Source: Acanthochlamys bracteata (lineage: Eukaryota; Streptophyta; Magnoliopsida; Pandanales; Velloziaceae). From it: a DNA stretch of 64,000 nt. Positions within the stretch are counted from its first letter, which is position 1, and each line of letters opens with the position of its first letter. Of the stretch, positions 45,961 through 57,887 are shown one piece after another. The stretch lies in assembly GCA_019914995.1 (NCBI GenBank), contig CM034139.1:1307001-1371000 (forward strand), read 5' to 3'. The notes beneath the pieces were generated by a model. It had not been told where the DNA came from, searched no databases, and was given only the letters and a program-made list of their open reading frames with translations. The translations under genes were made by a program, and so were the position numbers.

Positions 45961-46445
45961 GTAATGGTGAAATTTTGAAGCTTTAACTATGCGAAGGGGG
46001 TGACCATTATCTATATTCTGTGAGTACATGCAACCATCTTGTGGAACTGTGTACGACCATAAAGTGAAGTGCGACTATATGTGACCATCTTGTGGACTCA
46101 TGCGTTCATAAACACATCACGGGCTCCTTTGTAAAGCGTTGTTCGACTACTACGGTCGCACAAGGTCGCACATCTTCATAGTATGGTCACACATTACAAC
46201 ACTTATGAATTTTGGAAACTTTAGATATACGCCGCAGGCGACCATGGTCTGAAGTTTTATGACTACATGTGTCTATTTTATGGATTTGTGCGATCATAAA
46301 GTGATGTGCGACTACATGCGACCATGTTGTGAACTCGTGCGATCATAAAGTGATCCCGGACTCTTTTTATAAAGGGTTGCTCGGCTAGTATGGTCGCACA
46401 AGGTTGCATTATGTTATATTATGGTCGCACTTGCAGGCACGACAA
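45961..46445. repeat. Degenerate tandem array, second block
   Basis: Two more units of the 44.2-kb array, with anchors TAACTATGCG at 45984 and TAGATATACGCC at 46222, a spacing of 238 bp. Ends near TATTATGGTCGCACTTGC. Confidence 0.75.
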
Positions 46446-47179
46446 GCATAGGTCACACGATGGCACATATGCGGATCACTGAGACAGTAGCTTGTAATCA
46501 ACAATCATAATAACGTCAGTTCTTGTGATTGCTGGATGCATTCAGAATAAAATTCTTAAATCTCTTGATGCATTCAACTTGATCTAATAACAAACTAATC
46601 AGGTAAGGCATATGAAGTTTACAATTTAAGAATCATCCACCAACCACAAGGTATATTATAATTATTCCAAAACTAACATTTACATGATAAATCAAAATTA
46701 ACAAATCCAGATGTAATCATTTATTTTCGTGTTTATTTAGCCAGAAGATGAACTGGTTCAATTCTTTTTTGCCACCGATTGGTGCTTCTCTTCCAAAGTT
46801 TCCTCAAGTAGCATTCTCGAGATTAAAGAGTTCGACCGCTTTAATGAGTCTGAATTGGGGTATTCTTTGCTTTGTGATCAAGCTGCAGTACCCACCAACG
46901 CAATCACCACTGTAATAAGAAAAAAACTCACAAAAAATTGCTTATCTACAATTGACACGTGATATAAACTCTCAAATAAAATGTAAAAACTTACCAATTC
47001 GATTGCTGTGGAGCATCAACCTAAGTTACGGTCCAACGATCACGGTTACAGCAGATGTTACATATTTTAAAGTTGGACAGAGACCAAATCGCATAAAATG
47101 AAGCTCTCCCACCAACTTAAAATCCTTCTTCAAGTTATATACTCATGGTCTCGAAGAAGTAGCTCTACCACGATCTAAT
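46446..47179. other. Unassigned sequence left of the CACTA-type MITE
   Basis: No clear family. A minus-strand stretch at 46740-46920 reads in part EAPIGGKKELNQFIFW and may be a decayed coding remnant. I cannot name it. Confidence 0.25.
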
Positions 47180-47452
47180 CACTACTACAAAAAAGACCTT
47201 TACCGACTGAGAGAATCAGTCGGTAAACGACTCATTTCAGTCGGAAAAGTAAGTTACTGACACAAAATCTAACAGTCGGCAGAACGTCGGCAAATCGTTG
47301 TCGGCAAACCGTTTACCGACTGAACACAAAATACCGTCGGCATTGCCGATAATTTTTATTAAATACCGACTGAAGATTGTGGTAGTCGGTAATTTTTTCA
47401 GATTTTCCGACTACTACTAATCTAGTCGGTAATAGTCTTTTTGGTAGTAGTT
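47180..47452. mobile_element. CACTA-type MITE
   Basis: Starts CACTACTACAAAAAAG and ends CTTTTTGGTAGTAGTT, the inverted CACTA-superfamily terminus. It is flanked by AAT on both sides (3-bp target duplication). The inside is packed with direct and inverted copies of ACCGACTGA/CAGTCGGTAA, as in the subterminal regions of CACTA elements where transposase binds. About 273 bp, non-coding. Confidence 0.8.
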
Positions 47453-47831
47453 AATGCTCCTACCTAATGTTGATAGGGAGGGCGACTCCTTTACCTCTGC
47501 CCATAGTTCGGCAGTATCACCACCAGGCGAATAGCGTCCTTATGGTATATCATAAAACCACTTGTTCTGAAGCACGTATTGAATATTTTTCTTCCTTCGT
47601 TTCTGCTTCTTTGCATACGTTCCATAATCATTTTGTAGGAATTGCTGCAAAATTACGTCAAGGATAAATTTTAACATTGCTTAAAAGCACTTAACGTCAA
47701 CAAATTTTTTGTTTTGCTTCAAAACCTTCAAGTACGTCAATATACAAATTTACCGCAAACATTGAGTCGGTGACCCAGCACTCGCCATCGAATACTCTAG
47801 GCTTCGGCTAATTCTTTTCGCAGTTAGTACA
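47453..47831. other. Unassigned sequence between the CACTA-type MITE and the Athila-like element
   Basis: A minus-strand frame at about 47500-47650 reads QQFLQNDYGTYAKKQKRRKK, which looks like a decayed coding piece. No family is assigned. Confidence 0.25.
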
Positions 47832-48891
47832 TGATGTGCTCAAATTTGTATATAATATCATGCACTCTTGCATCATATATGCTTATTGTTTATATAGAGA
47901 AACTAATAAAAAACAAACTTCTTTGTTTTGTTTTGTTTTTCTTAATTTTCAGCAATTCCGTGCAGTCTGAGAGTATTTTATAAAAATTTGACTTTTCTGT
48001 GTAGATTTGGTGAATGGCCAATTTGTATTAAAAGCCAAGACATTCAAGTTGGTCCATGAATTATTTCAGAGTTTTTTGGGCAACCATTTGATATATATTC
48101 ACAGAAGAAGCTAAAATACGATGCAGACCCCAAACATGTGCGCAGTTTCTAAAACCAGTACACTTGACGGCCTTCCCGATTTTTAAATAATATGTGTGAT
48201 ATATGGTTGCAAACATAAGGCATTTATCTTAATTTTAAATATTTTAATTTATTTGTCTGAGGCTGAATAGACCCCAAAATGGTGTAGACAAATGGATTGA
48301 CAAAGAATTCGGATTAGTTTGGACTGCACCAACCTAATTATGGAAAGAAAAACCCTTTGGTTTTAAATACCCAATTTTCAGATTTGCAAAAGGAGGGGGA
48401 GAGATAGCTGGATGTGGCGGCTCATCTAGAGTTTATTTTCTGAGGTTCTTGCTGCTGGAACGGGAAGAAAGAAGGACGGAAGTAGGGAGCAAAAAAGAGA
48501 GACGGCAGTTCGCTCGACACCACTCTTTGTTCAGGGTCTTTTGTTTTATCTCTCAGTTTCTCTTTGTTTTGTTAGAACCAAAAACTATAAAATAAATTTC
48601 TTCTTGCTGGGGCTATGATGTAGCCTAACCATGATGATTTAATTCTTAAGTTTATGCTATTCGAAGTTTTATAATTGTTTATTGAGTATTCATTACCGTG
48701 CTTAATGCTTTTGAGTATCTAGCCAATATTCAATCGATTTGAGATTCGTATTGAGATAGAGATGTGACGTATGGATTAGTCTTTGTGATGAATGCCATGA
48801 ATTGTATAAGAGACAGAGATGTACTCTTATGGTTCATGTAGTTAATATAGGATGTCATAGAACTTAATGAGCCTTCTTGTATATTAATTCA
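47832..48891 (+). repeat. 5' LTR of the Athila-like element, left part
   Basis: Matches 62401 onward. It is interrupted at 48891 by the copia element and resumes after 59448. Confidence 0.85.
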
Positions 48892-50441
48892 TGTTAGATA
48901 TTCCTGCAATATTAACTCAAGAGGGGAGGGGTAAATTGAGATGATCTATAAAAATTTTCGTTAAGTTTGTTATCCTACTGGCAGCGAGCTTACGGCCGGC
49001 TGTGTCAATGTTGTAACCAGTAGACAGAGAGAGTTAGAATGTTTACTGACATAAGTGACAAAGAGTAGTGCTCAGGGTATTTAATGTGGTTCAGCAAAAT
49101 CTTTTTGCCTACCCACGGTCGCTCTATCACCAGAGCCAAAGCTTCACCAGACCTTTAATAAGCTACAAATACACCTAGAGCAAAGTGCTTCACCAAGCAC
49201 ACTTACTCTACCGGGTTTCTTCGCTAAGACAACCCCTAACAGCCTACTAGACACGCCTGTTTCCCTGGCTGATTTGCTAGCTCTATTACAAGGTCTAAGA
49301 GCTTACACCAAGCTCTACCTGAGCTTTTTACCGGTGCCTGCAGCACCACTTTTACAATGTCAGTAAGAGGTTACAAGAAAATAAACCAAGATTGAGCACA
49401 GGATCTATCTCATTAATGTTAAGTGTTCATGATGTGATTCAGATGAGATGATCGGAGAGGTTGCTGAGAGAGATTTCTTCAGTATGATTGGCAGCAAGAT
49501 TTGTTTGTGTAGAGTAGTCGAGTTCGTGACCAGCAGCAGGATATTTTTGTGTAGAGTGGTAGAGTACTTGTATATCTCTTTTTTTGCTTGGGTTCTCTCT
49601 ACTTCTGTTTTCTTATATTCTTTCTCCACATCTCTCTCTCTTTATCTCGTTCTCTCAGTTGTTTCTTCGTTGCTGTGACTCCCTTCTTATAGAGTTTCTT
49701 TCCTGTGCAGGAGCCGTTGAGGAACGTTGCCGTTGGCGCTCGGTTCTTCACGTCAGAGAGGAAGTGGTGTTGTCCAGTGGTCTTTCAGCTGTTTTTGTGC
49801 AAAGTCTTTGTTGCATTAAATGCGTTGTAGAAGTTTGAATTTGCTGCCAACGGTTGAAAGCTTAATTAAGCTAAGCTTCTGTCTGAGACTCGGTGAGCTG
49901 ATGAGTTGATATGGCATGTCCATAATAAATGCAATGCAGGTTGACTGCTTGACTTGATCAAAGACTTTGACTGCTTTCTTCCCTTGATTATTGAGATTTC
50001 CTTTTGTGTGAGATTGAAGATGATTTTAGCTCTTGTAAATCTTCTATTTGAAATGCTTCAGTCCGTTGTGAGTGCAGGTGATTTTTGAAGCAAGGGAATT
50101 CTGCTGCCGTTGAACACAAGGTTCTGTTTCGAAACAGAGAAGTCTTCTTATGCTTCAGTAATCGAACAGCTGACTGTAATGTGGCTGTGGCATCCTCTGT
50201 CCCGTATGCTGTTCTGTCCTGCTTCAGTAGTCGAGCAGCTAATTGTGATGTGGTTATGGCATCCTCTGTCCAGTATGTAGTAGCACAGCAGTTGGCTGTA
50301 TGATGGCTGTTCTTGTCTGCTGTAAATTAAATGATCTTTGTTTGTCTAATTCTGCAGAACTTGTTTTCAGATTATTAGTCTTATACAAATCATAGTTCTT
50401 AATTCTTTATTATCATCAAAATTATCCTTATAATTCCAACA
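48892..50441 (-). repeat. Copia LTR, left copy (3' LTR in element orientation)
   Basis: TGTTAGATATTCC...ATTCCAACA, matched by 57888-59443. Inside, about 50140-50270, a 50-60-bp unit (GCTTCAGTAGTCGAGCAGCTGA...GGCATCCTCTGTCC) is repeated. Confidence 0.93.
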
Positions 50442-50458
50442 ATCTCCCCCTTTTTGAT
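50442..50458 (-). other. Polypurine tract of the copia element
   Basis: On the minus strand this reads as an A- and G-rich run (AAAAAGGGGGAGAT) directly beside the 3' LTR. It primes plus-strand DNA synthesis. Confidence 0.8.
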
Positions 50459-51050
50459 GATGACAAACAAATTAAAAATTATTGATTTATGTTTTTGTAA
50501 ACCATCAATTTGACTTGGAAATTTGCCATATCTTTTCATGACTCCCCCTCAATTGGTGAATCTAATTTACTTACCTGTTTATTGCTCATGGCTCCCCCTC
50601 AGATTGAGCCAGAATTTTTGTATGTAACAATCCTTCTCCTCATTTTTCTCCCCCTTAACAATAATTCTTCTTTCTCCCCCTTTTGTCATCTCAAAAAGCT
50701 TATATAAAATGTAACATAGCTAAAATTTGACAGGTTAGGCAGAAGACATAACCAGACAGTCATAACGAAAAGTTCAACCATTCATTTAAGCACAGCTAGT
50801 GACAAGTAAATAAACAAGCAAACCTCCAGTCACAGAAAAACAAGTATCTAAACATTCAACCAAACTAAAACAGTAATGAAACTAAGCCTAAGCTAAGTTT
50901 TCAACTAGTTATTTCTACGCCTAGATGATGTTCTACAGCTAGGAGGTCTAGGACGTTGATGTTTTGGTTTAGCTGCAGAGGACGGAGGAAGTATTTCTAC
51001 ATCCTCATCAACAAGGGCTTGTGAGCTGGAGACCGGTTTATGAGCTTTGC
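50459..51050. other. 3' untranslated region of the copia element
   Basis: Contains several CTCCCCCTC-type pyrimidine runs on the plus strand (GAGGGGGAG on the element strand), which resemble extra polypurine-like tracts. A basic, low-complexity coding-like stretch lies near 50910-51050. Confidence 0.5.
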
Positions 51051-52404
51051 GTTTTTAGTTCTTGCGCTTAGGAGGAAGACTAGGAACGGTTGAGGGAGCT
51101 GATGGGGGTTCAGAGATAGGAGGTTCAGTGGTAAGGGGTTCAGGTTGGGTCTCAGCTGGGGTATCTTTGGACAGTGATTCTTCCTGCAGAGGGGCTTCAT
51201 GGACGATGATTGATAGTGGCTCAGTTCCTTCATCTGGTTCTTCAGTAGCTCCTTCAGCTGGGCACTTTGTAGGTGATTCCATGTGCACTGGATGCTCGGT
51301 TGCCTTATCCGAAGTTGCAGAATGGTCATTGCTCCCTATATCATGGTAATCTACATTCATTTGTTCATCCTCCTGCCCATCTTCCTGTGCATTTTCCTGA
51401 GTGTCCTTCTGTCCAGTCTCGAATTCTTCTCGGGCTGACTTGGCCTTAGGGAGCTCTGGTCGACAAATAGCGTCCTTAAGTTCTTCAAAGGTAGTGTTTA
51501 ACTTCTGAATCTCCTTAGTCTGCTCCAGGATGGCATTGAGAATGCCCGTCAAGCACTCAGTCAATGGAGCCAAGGTGGCATTTGTGGACTCATTTTCAGC
51601 TGGAGGGTGCTTGGATGTCAGCCTTTCCTCTGCTTCAGTGATTCCTCTCAAGAACTTTGCATCCATCCTGATCATCTTCTTCACTTATAGGGTTCCCATA
51701 GGCACAGCCTCAAGTCGGCAAATCCTACAGATAACATGAGGGTATGGGAAGTGCTTACTGCCAGACTTGGAGACTCTTGTCATATGGTGCAACATCACCT
51801 CACAGAGGTTTACGGGCAGTTTCTTCATCAACCTCCATAGCAGAAATGCGTCGTAGTTTGTGATGATGTTGCGGCTTCCTGATCGAGGAACTATTACTTT
51901 GGAGATGACATGGCAGAGAGCTCTCGGCAACAGAGGTAAGTGGGCGGCCGACTCATATTGGAGCTTTGTCACAACTTCTGTTTCCAGTGCCTGCTTGAGG
52001 TAATTCAGTTTGGAGTCACTGGCAGGCGGCATCTCCTCCTGGTAGGGTATGTCGAGTATTAGTGACATTGATCGTGCCTCAAGGTTGATTTTAATTCCAT
52101 TCACCATAGTCTGAACAGAGGAGTTCCCGGTCGGATGAAGATTGGCGTAGAACATTCTGACACATTCCTCTGAAAATTCTCCCGGCCACTCGTTGAATGC
52201 TGTCCAACCTTGTGTCTCAAAAAGTTCATCCACCTCAAGGCCGAAGTACTTGAAGTCGTCGAAATTTATACTTGCCGGCGTCAGAATTGGAATTGCTAGC
52301 TGCCGACTGTATTTCTCGAATTCCTCCTTGCCAGTGAATCTCTCTTCGTTGTCGTGGATAGTTCTGGAGCGCCTTGCCTGAGATTTCTGATTTTTCTTGG
52401 CCAT
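51050..52404 (-). pseudogene. Extra ORF region 3' of copia pol
   Basis: Downstream of RNase H, on the element strand, lies a further coding region beginning MAKKNQKSQARRSRT. It continues through FEKYSRQL, RMFYANLHPTGNSSVQTMV, INLEARSMSLILDIP, LPRALCHVISKVIVPRSG, ITNYDAFLLWRLMKKLPVN and FPYPHVICRIC. This resembles the plant 'putative transposon protein' domain that rides in several plant retroelements. A second part is acidic, Pro/Glu/Thr-rich with a short coiled-coil-like stretch (ILNAILEQTKEIQKLNTTF). SIRE-type elements are known for an extra env-like ORF at this place; I see no signal peptide or clear membrane segment, so an envelope role is not supported. Part of a fossil; limits approximate. 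Confidence 0.7.
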
Positions 52405-52669
52405 TGCAGAGGTTTGGGTATTTGGCTTAGGGTTTGAGATTTAGGATTCGAGAGGGAGAGGGAAATTTTGAAATGGAGACGACAAGTTGTGAGGAGCTGC
52501 CCAGTCGGGTTAGCTTATAATGCATACAGCCTAGTATGAGTCAGCTGGGTCATGTGCTCAGCACGTGACCGGTCAGCTGCTTACTATAGTTCTAACAGTT
52601 GTAGTCGACTGTTGTGCGACTGTGATCATGCTGAAATCTAAGTACGTACAGAGACAGAACACAGCATAG

Positions 52670-54240
52670 TTACATGATACATAATTCTATCTCATGGCAA
52701 ATTTTTGAGAATGAGTCAAGTCCTAGAGGTTTGGTAAATATGTCAGCTAGTTGATTTTCGGAATTAACAAAGTTTAACACTATATTATTGCATTCAACAT
52801 GCTCTCTAATGAAATGGTGTCTCAAATCTATGTGCTTTGTGCGTGAGTGTTGAATGGGATTTTTGGTTAACTTAATGGCACTCGTATTGTCACAGAATAT
52901 AGGCACATTCTTAAAATCACAACCAAAATCAAGAAGTTGTTGTTTTATCCAGAGTACCTGAGAGCAGCAACTTCCAGCGGCTATGTATTCTGCTTCGGCA
53001 GTTGACATCGCCACTGAAGCTTGTTTTCTGGAGCACCATGAGATCAGACAACCTCCTAAAAACTGACAAGAGCCACTTGTGCTCTTTCTATCAAGCTTGC
53101 AGCCAGCAAAATCAGCGTCAGCATAAGCATATAAGTTATATTCACAGCCTCTTGGATAGAATAATCCTAATTCCTTAGTTCCTACCAAGTATCTAATAAT
53201 TCGTTTTACAGCTATCATGTGAGACTCTTTTGGATCACTTTGAAATCTAGCACATAGGCATACACTGAATTGAATGTCCGGTCTACTGACAGTAAGATAA
53301 AGGAGTGATCCAATCATACCTCTATATAATTTCTGATCAACTGCTTTACATGTCTCATCTCAGTTCAGTTTGCAAGAGGTAGACATTAGAGTGCTCATCT
53401 CCTTGCTTCCTTCCATGCTGAACTTTTTGATCAATTCTTTAATGTACTTGCTTTGACTTATGAAGATGCTATTTTTTAGTTGTTTAATTTGTAGACCAAG
53501 GAAATAATTTAGTTCACCCATCAGGCTCATTTGAAATTCCTCTTGCATCAAGTCAGAAAATTTTCTACATAGTCTTTCATTAGTAGCACCAAATATTATA
53601 TCATCTACATAGACTTGCACAATCAACATGTCATTATCTTCGTACAAGGTAAATAAGGTTAGGTCAATCTTACTTCGACTGAAGCCTTTTTCAATCAGAA
53701 ATGTGCTTAACCTTTCATACCAAGCTCTGGGAGCTTGTTTCAGACCATAAAGAGCTTTGTTCAATTTGTAAACATGATTTGGAAAATTTGTATTTTCAAA
53801 CCCGGGAGGTTGTTCAACATAGACTTCTTCTTTCAGAAAACCATTTAGAAATGCACTTTTAACATCCATTTGAAAAAGTTTGAAATCTTTATGACATGCA
53901 AAAGCAAATAGTATTCTAATGGCTTCAAGACGTGCAACTGGAGCATAAGTTTCATCAAAATCTATTCCTTTTTTCTGATTATATCCTTTAGTTACTAGTC
54001 TAGCTTTGTTTCTAGTTATGATGCCATTTTCATTTAATTTATTTCTAAACACCCATTTAGTTCCTATAATGGATTTGTTTGGAGGTTTTCTAACAAGGTG
54101 CCATACATTATTTCTTTCAAACTGATTTAATTCTTCTTGCATGGTAGTGATCCATGAACTATCTGTCAATGCATCATCTATGCACTTTGGTTCTAGATTT
54201 GATACAAATGCAGAGTGCTCCATGAAGTTATTTCTAAAAT
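52670..54240 (-). pseudogene. Copia RT and RNase H region
   Basis: RT at about 53360-54240 carries [58 protein letters not shown] and VYVDDIIFG (the YVDD box). RNase H follows at about 52670-53317 (MIGSLLYLTVSRPDI, YADADFAGCKLDRKSTSG, STAEAEYIAA, IDLRHHFIREH, LADIFTKPL). These are the standard Ty1/copia signatures. Fossil; limits approximate. Confidence 0.92.
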
Positions 54241-54343
54241 GGGATCTAGTTCTTGTACCTTCATTTACCTCACATAGTATGTTTTCTTGTGGATGACTGG
54301 ATCTGTACTTGAAGGATCTGCTGATCTGTTCGTGAGTTTCTGT

Positions 54344-55870
54344 CTAATCAGGTAGAATTCCAGGAGTTTGTCCTTCCTCTGTTATTTCAGCTGGCTGTTC
54401 GTCAGCTGTTTGGGTCTCTATAATTTGTTGTTTTTCTGTCGATGGGAACAGCTCTTCTTTTTCTTCTGATCCTGCATCTAGTTCTAGATTTCTTTTCGTC
54501 CCATTGTTAGACTCATTAAATAATACATGCATAGATTCTTCAACAATTATGATTCGTTTGTTAAAAACTCGATAAGCTTTTGATGTTGAAGAGTAACCGA
54601 GAAAAATACCTTCATCACTTTTTGTATCAAACTTTCCAAAATTATCTTTCCCGTTGTTGAGAATAAAACATTTGCATCCAAAGGTTCTTAAGTAACCGAT
54701 ATTTGGGGTTCTTCCTTTTAGAAGCTCATATGGAGTCTTTTTAAGAATGGGGTGAATGAATGCACGGTTAATGATATAACATGCAGTATTAACAGCTTCA
54801 GCCAAAAAATATTTTGGTAGGTTTTGTTCTATGAGCATAGTTCGAGCCATTTCTACTAGCACTCTATTTTTCCTTTCCACTACACCGTTTTGTTGGGGAG
54901 TTCTTGGAGCAAAGAAGTTGTGTGTCAACCCATTCGATTCACAAAATTCATTAAAATAAAAATTTTGAAACTCCTTGCCATGATCACTTCTAATAGCACA
55001 GATATTTAGGTCTAGTTCTTTTTGAATCTTTTTGAAAAGGCATATAAATATTTTCAGGGCATCATTTTTGTATGCTAAGAAGTAAACCCAACAAAAATGA
55101 GAATAATCATCTATTATTACTAGACAGTAATACTTACCTTTCAAGCTTGCTGTTCTTGCTGGTCCAAACAAATCCATGTGTAGCAGTTGTAATGGTTGCT
55201 TGATTGTTATCACTTGCTTGTGCTTGAATGATGACTTCACTTGTTTTCCTTTGGCACATGCATCACATAATTCATCCAAGCTATAGTTGGCTTCAGGCAG
55301 TCCCTTTACTAGTTTTAATTTAGACAGTTTTGATAGTATCTTGATGTTGAAGTGTCCCAAACGTCTATGGCAGAGCCAGCTGCTTTCCTGCTGACTTGCT
55401 ACTAAACACATTTTGCTGTTAGGAAGATCATCAATATAGAGAATATAAACATTACCTTCCCTTTTTCCGTTTAGTATTTCTTCTCCAGATGATAGATTAA
55501 AAATTGAGCAGCAATGATTATCAAAATTAACTTTAAATCCGTTATCACATAATTGACTTATGCTTATTAGGTTATGTTTTAGTCCTTTAACATGAAAAAT
55601 ATTTTCTATGCATAGGGAAGAGGGATTATCTATTTTTCCTATGCCTATTACTTTGCACTTACTGTTGTCTCCAAGGATTACATTTCCCCCGAATTGTTTT
55701 TGTAGACTGCTGAAACATTTGTCATTTCCTGTCATATGTCTTGAGCACCCGCTGTCCAAGTACTATTTGCTATATTTCAGTCGGGTTAGCTCCTCTCCTT
55801 CCAGCAAAAGAAGTCTTTAGTGCTTAGGTACCCAAATTTTTTTGGGTCCTAAAGAGTTAGTGCTATTATA
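54344..55870 (-). pseudogene. Copia protease edge, GAG-pre-integrase and integrase region
   Basis: DSGCSRHMTG marks the aspartic protease. The pre-integrase zinc part follows (WLCHRRLGHFNIKILSKL, then CDACAKGKQ). The integrase core contains HMDLFGPARTAS, VIIDDYSHFCWVYFL, IRSDHGKEFQN and APRTPQQNGVVERKNRVLVE. The C-terminal part carries GCKCFILNNGKDNFGKFD and DEGIFLGYSSTSKAYRVFN. Fossil; limits approximate. Confidence 0.92.
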
Positions 55871-56125
55871 TGTTTCTTTTAGAATCCATATCATTTTTAT
55901 TTTATTGGTGTTCTTTTTATACCAGCAAGAATTAACATTATACCATTTTCTGCCACAATGAAAATATTTAACAAAAGGTATTGTGGAGTAAGACCTATTT
56001 GCTGTATATGCTTTAGACATTAAATTTTTGTTTAGCATCCTTGTTGTAACCATACCTGAGTGGCTTATGGAGGGCTGATCATACCTTGCGACTTGTTTAA
56101 CAGTTGCTATAGATGTTGGAATGAA

Positions 56126-57830
56126 TCATATTCCTTCCTTTCTGTATGGGCTGCGTTGAGCTCCCAGTATTGCATCTAGTCTATCCTTTCCATTTATAAA
56201 TCTTGCCAGTGATGCTTCTAGATCGAGGTTCTTACTCTGCAGAGTTTTGTTTTCTTGAAGCAGTCTTTGATTTTCTTCCATCAGCTTAGCTTTTTTTATG
56301 TGCATATTTGTATAATCAGTCATGAATGGTTTAAGATCTGGAATGGTGGGATATGAGAGTCTATCCACCTCTCGACTCAGTGTCTCATTCAACTCTTCAA
56401 GTTCAGCAATTTTCTTTATCATGTCTATGCTTGAGCTTTCTATACATCTTGTCGATTCTCCAGTCTTACATTTATTAAGTTTGACATGAAGCTTTTCGTT
56501 CATTTGAATCAAGCGTTTATTTTCAATATGCAGTGCACATAGTTTATAGTTAATATGATCATAATCTTCATGGAGTGTGTCTTTTATAGCATCAGTTTTG
56601 TCTTCTAAGGCATTTTTTAAAACAAGTATTTCCTTTTTCAGACATTCGTTTTCATCCTTAAATTTATGCATGCATACCTTCATAGTTTTGCAGTCAGTTT
56701 TGGCATGTAGGTATTTCGCATACAGTTCATCAAAAACATCTTGTAATTGTTCATTAGAGTCATCATAGTCAGTAGAATTTACCTCATTTTCATTTTCATG
56801 ATTTGCCATCAGACATAAATTGCTTTCTTCATTTTTCTCTGTCTCAGTCTGACTGTCTTCTGATGAACTTTCATCTTCATCACTCCAGGCTGCCATAGCT
56901 CTTTTTCTTCTTGTGTCTTTGTATTTCGATCTCTTGAGCAGTGGACATTCGTTCTTGAAGTGTCCTGGTTTGTTGCAGTTGAAGCAGTTCGTGTCTTGTC
57001 TTTCTTCTCCTCTATTGTTTCTTCCAGTACCCCTCCTTCTTCTAAACTTGTTTCTTCTGAGAAAACTTTTAGATTTACGAGTTAAGAGTGCAATGTCTTC
57101 GTCTGAGGAAGAATCACTTACCTGCTGATCGTTGATCTTTAATGCAATCCCTTCAGGATGTTCGTCAGTTTTCTTCAGTGATAGTTCCTTGGCCATTAGT
57201 TTGTCAATTAATTCATCCAGTGACATTTGTGGAAAAGTTGGATTTTCTTCTATGGCATCTACTTTAGATCCAAATGTTGGCAGCACAGCTCTTAATATTT
57301 TCCATTTCAGCTCTTTGGGTTTGAAAACTTTTCCTAAATTCTTCAGAGGATTTGTGATGTTAGTAAATCTAGTGAACATTTGAGTAATGGACTCACCTCG
57401 GTTCATCCTGAAGTTTTCATACTCATGCATGAGTAGGTTCACTCTAGTTTCCTTGACTTGAGTGGTTCCTTCATGCGTTACCTCCAACTGATCCCATATT
57501 TTTTTGGCAGTGTTGCAAGCACTGATTCGATTGAACTCATTAGGATCCAGCACACAATACAGAAGGTTCATGGCTCTGTCATTTATTAATATGAGCTTGT
57601 TATCTTCATCATTGTATTCACGTTCAGCCTTGGAGATACGTATTCCATCTGGGCCAGTTTTGGTTGGAACGATTGGTCCGTCCCGTATGATCTTTCATAG
57701 TGTGAAGTCTTGTGCCCGAATGAAGATTGTCATTTTGGTTTTCCAGTAGTCATAGTTTGTTCCATCAAAGAGTGGTGGTCTGTTGGAGGATCTACCTTCA
57801 AAAGCTATAGGAACAAGGTTAGCCATAAGG
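56126..57830 (-). pseudogene. Copia gag region
   Basis: Begins near 57825 with a PLFDGTNYDYWK-type start typical of copia gag. The UBN2-type gag core follows (LDPNEFNRISACNTAKKIWD, LEVTHEGTTQVKETRVNLL, MFTRFTNITNPLKNLGK). The knuckle reads CFNCNKPGHFKNECP. A long Asp/Glu- and Lys-rich coiled-coil tail follows (IAELEELNETLSREVDRL, KAKLMEENQRLLQENKTL). The tail length fits SIRE-type gag. Fossil; limits approximate. Confidence 0.9.
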
Positions 57831-57868
57831 ATCTTTTACCTCAAGGTTGTTACACCTTTGATTTTAGG

Positions 57869-57887
57869 AGGCTGCTCTGATACCAAT
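57869..57887 (-). other. Primer-binding site of the copia element
   Basis: On the minus strand TTGGTATCAGAGCAGCC follows the 5' LTR and is complementary to the 3' end of initiator-Met tRNA, the standard copia primer. Confidence 0.9.

Noticed and set aside
47180-47452. CRISPR-like short repeats (ACCGACTG)
   Set aside because: Irregular spacing, both orientations, and CACTA termini; a plant nuclear genome is not expected to carry CRISPR arrays.
49405-49838. Open frames in the copia LTRs, repeated at 58384-58817 and in the solo LTR
   Set aside because: They sit in the non-coding LTR and recur only because the LTR is repeated.
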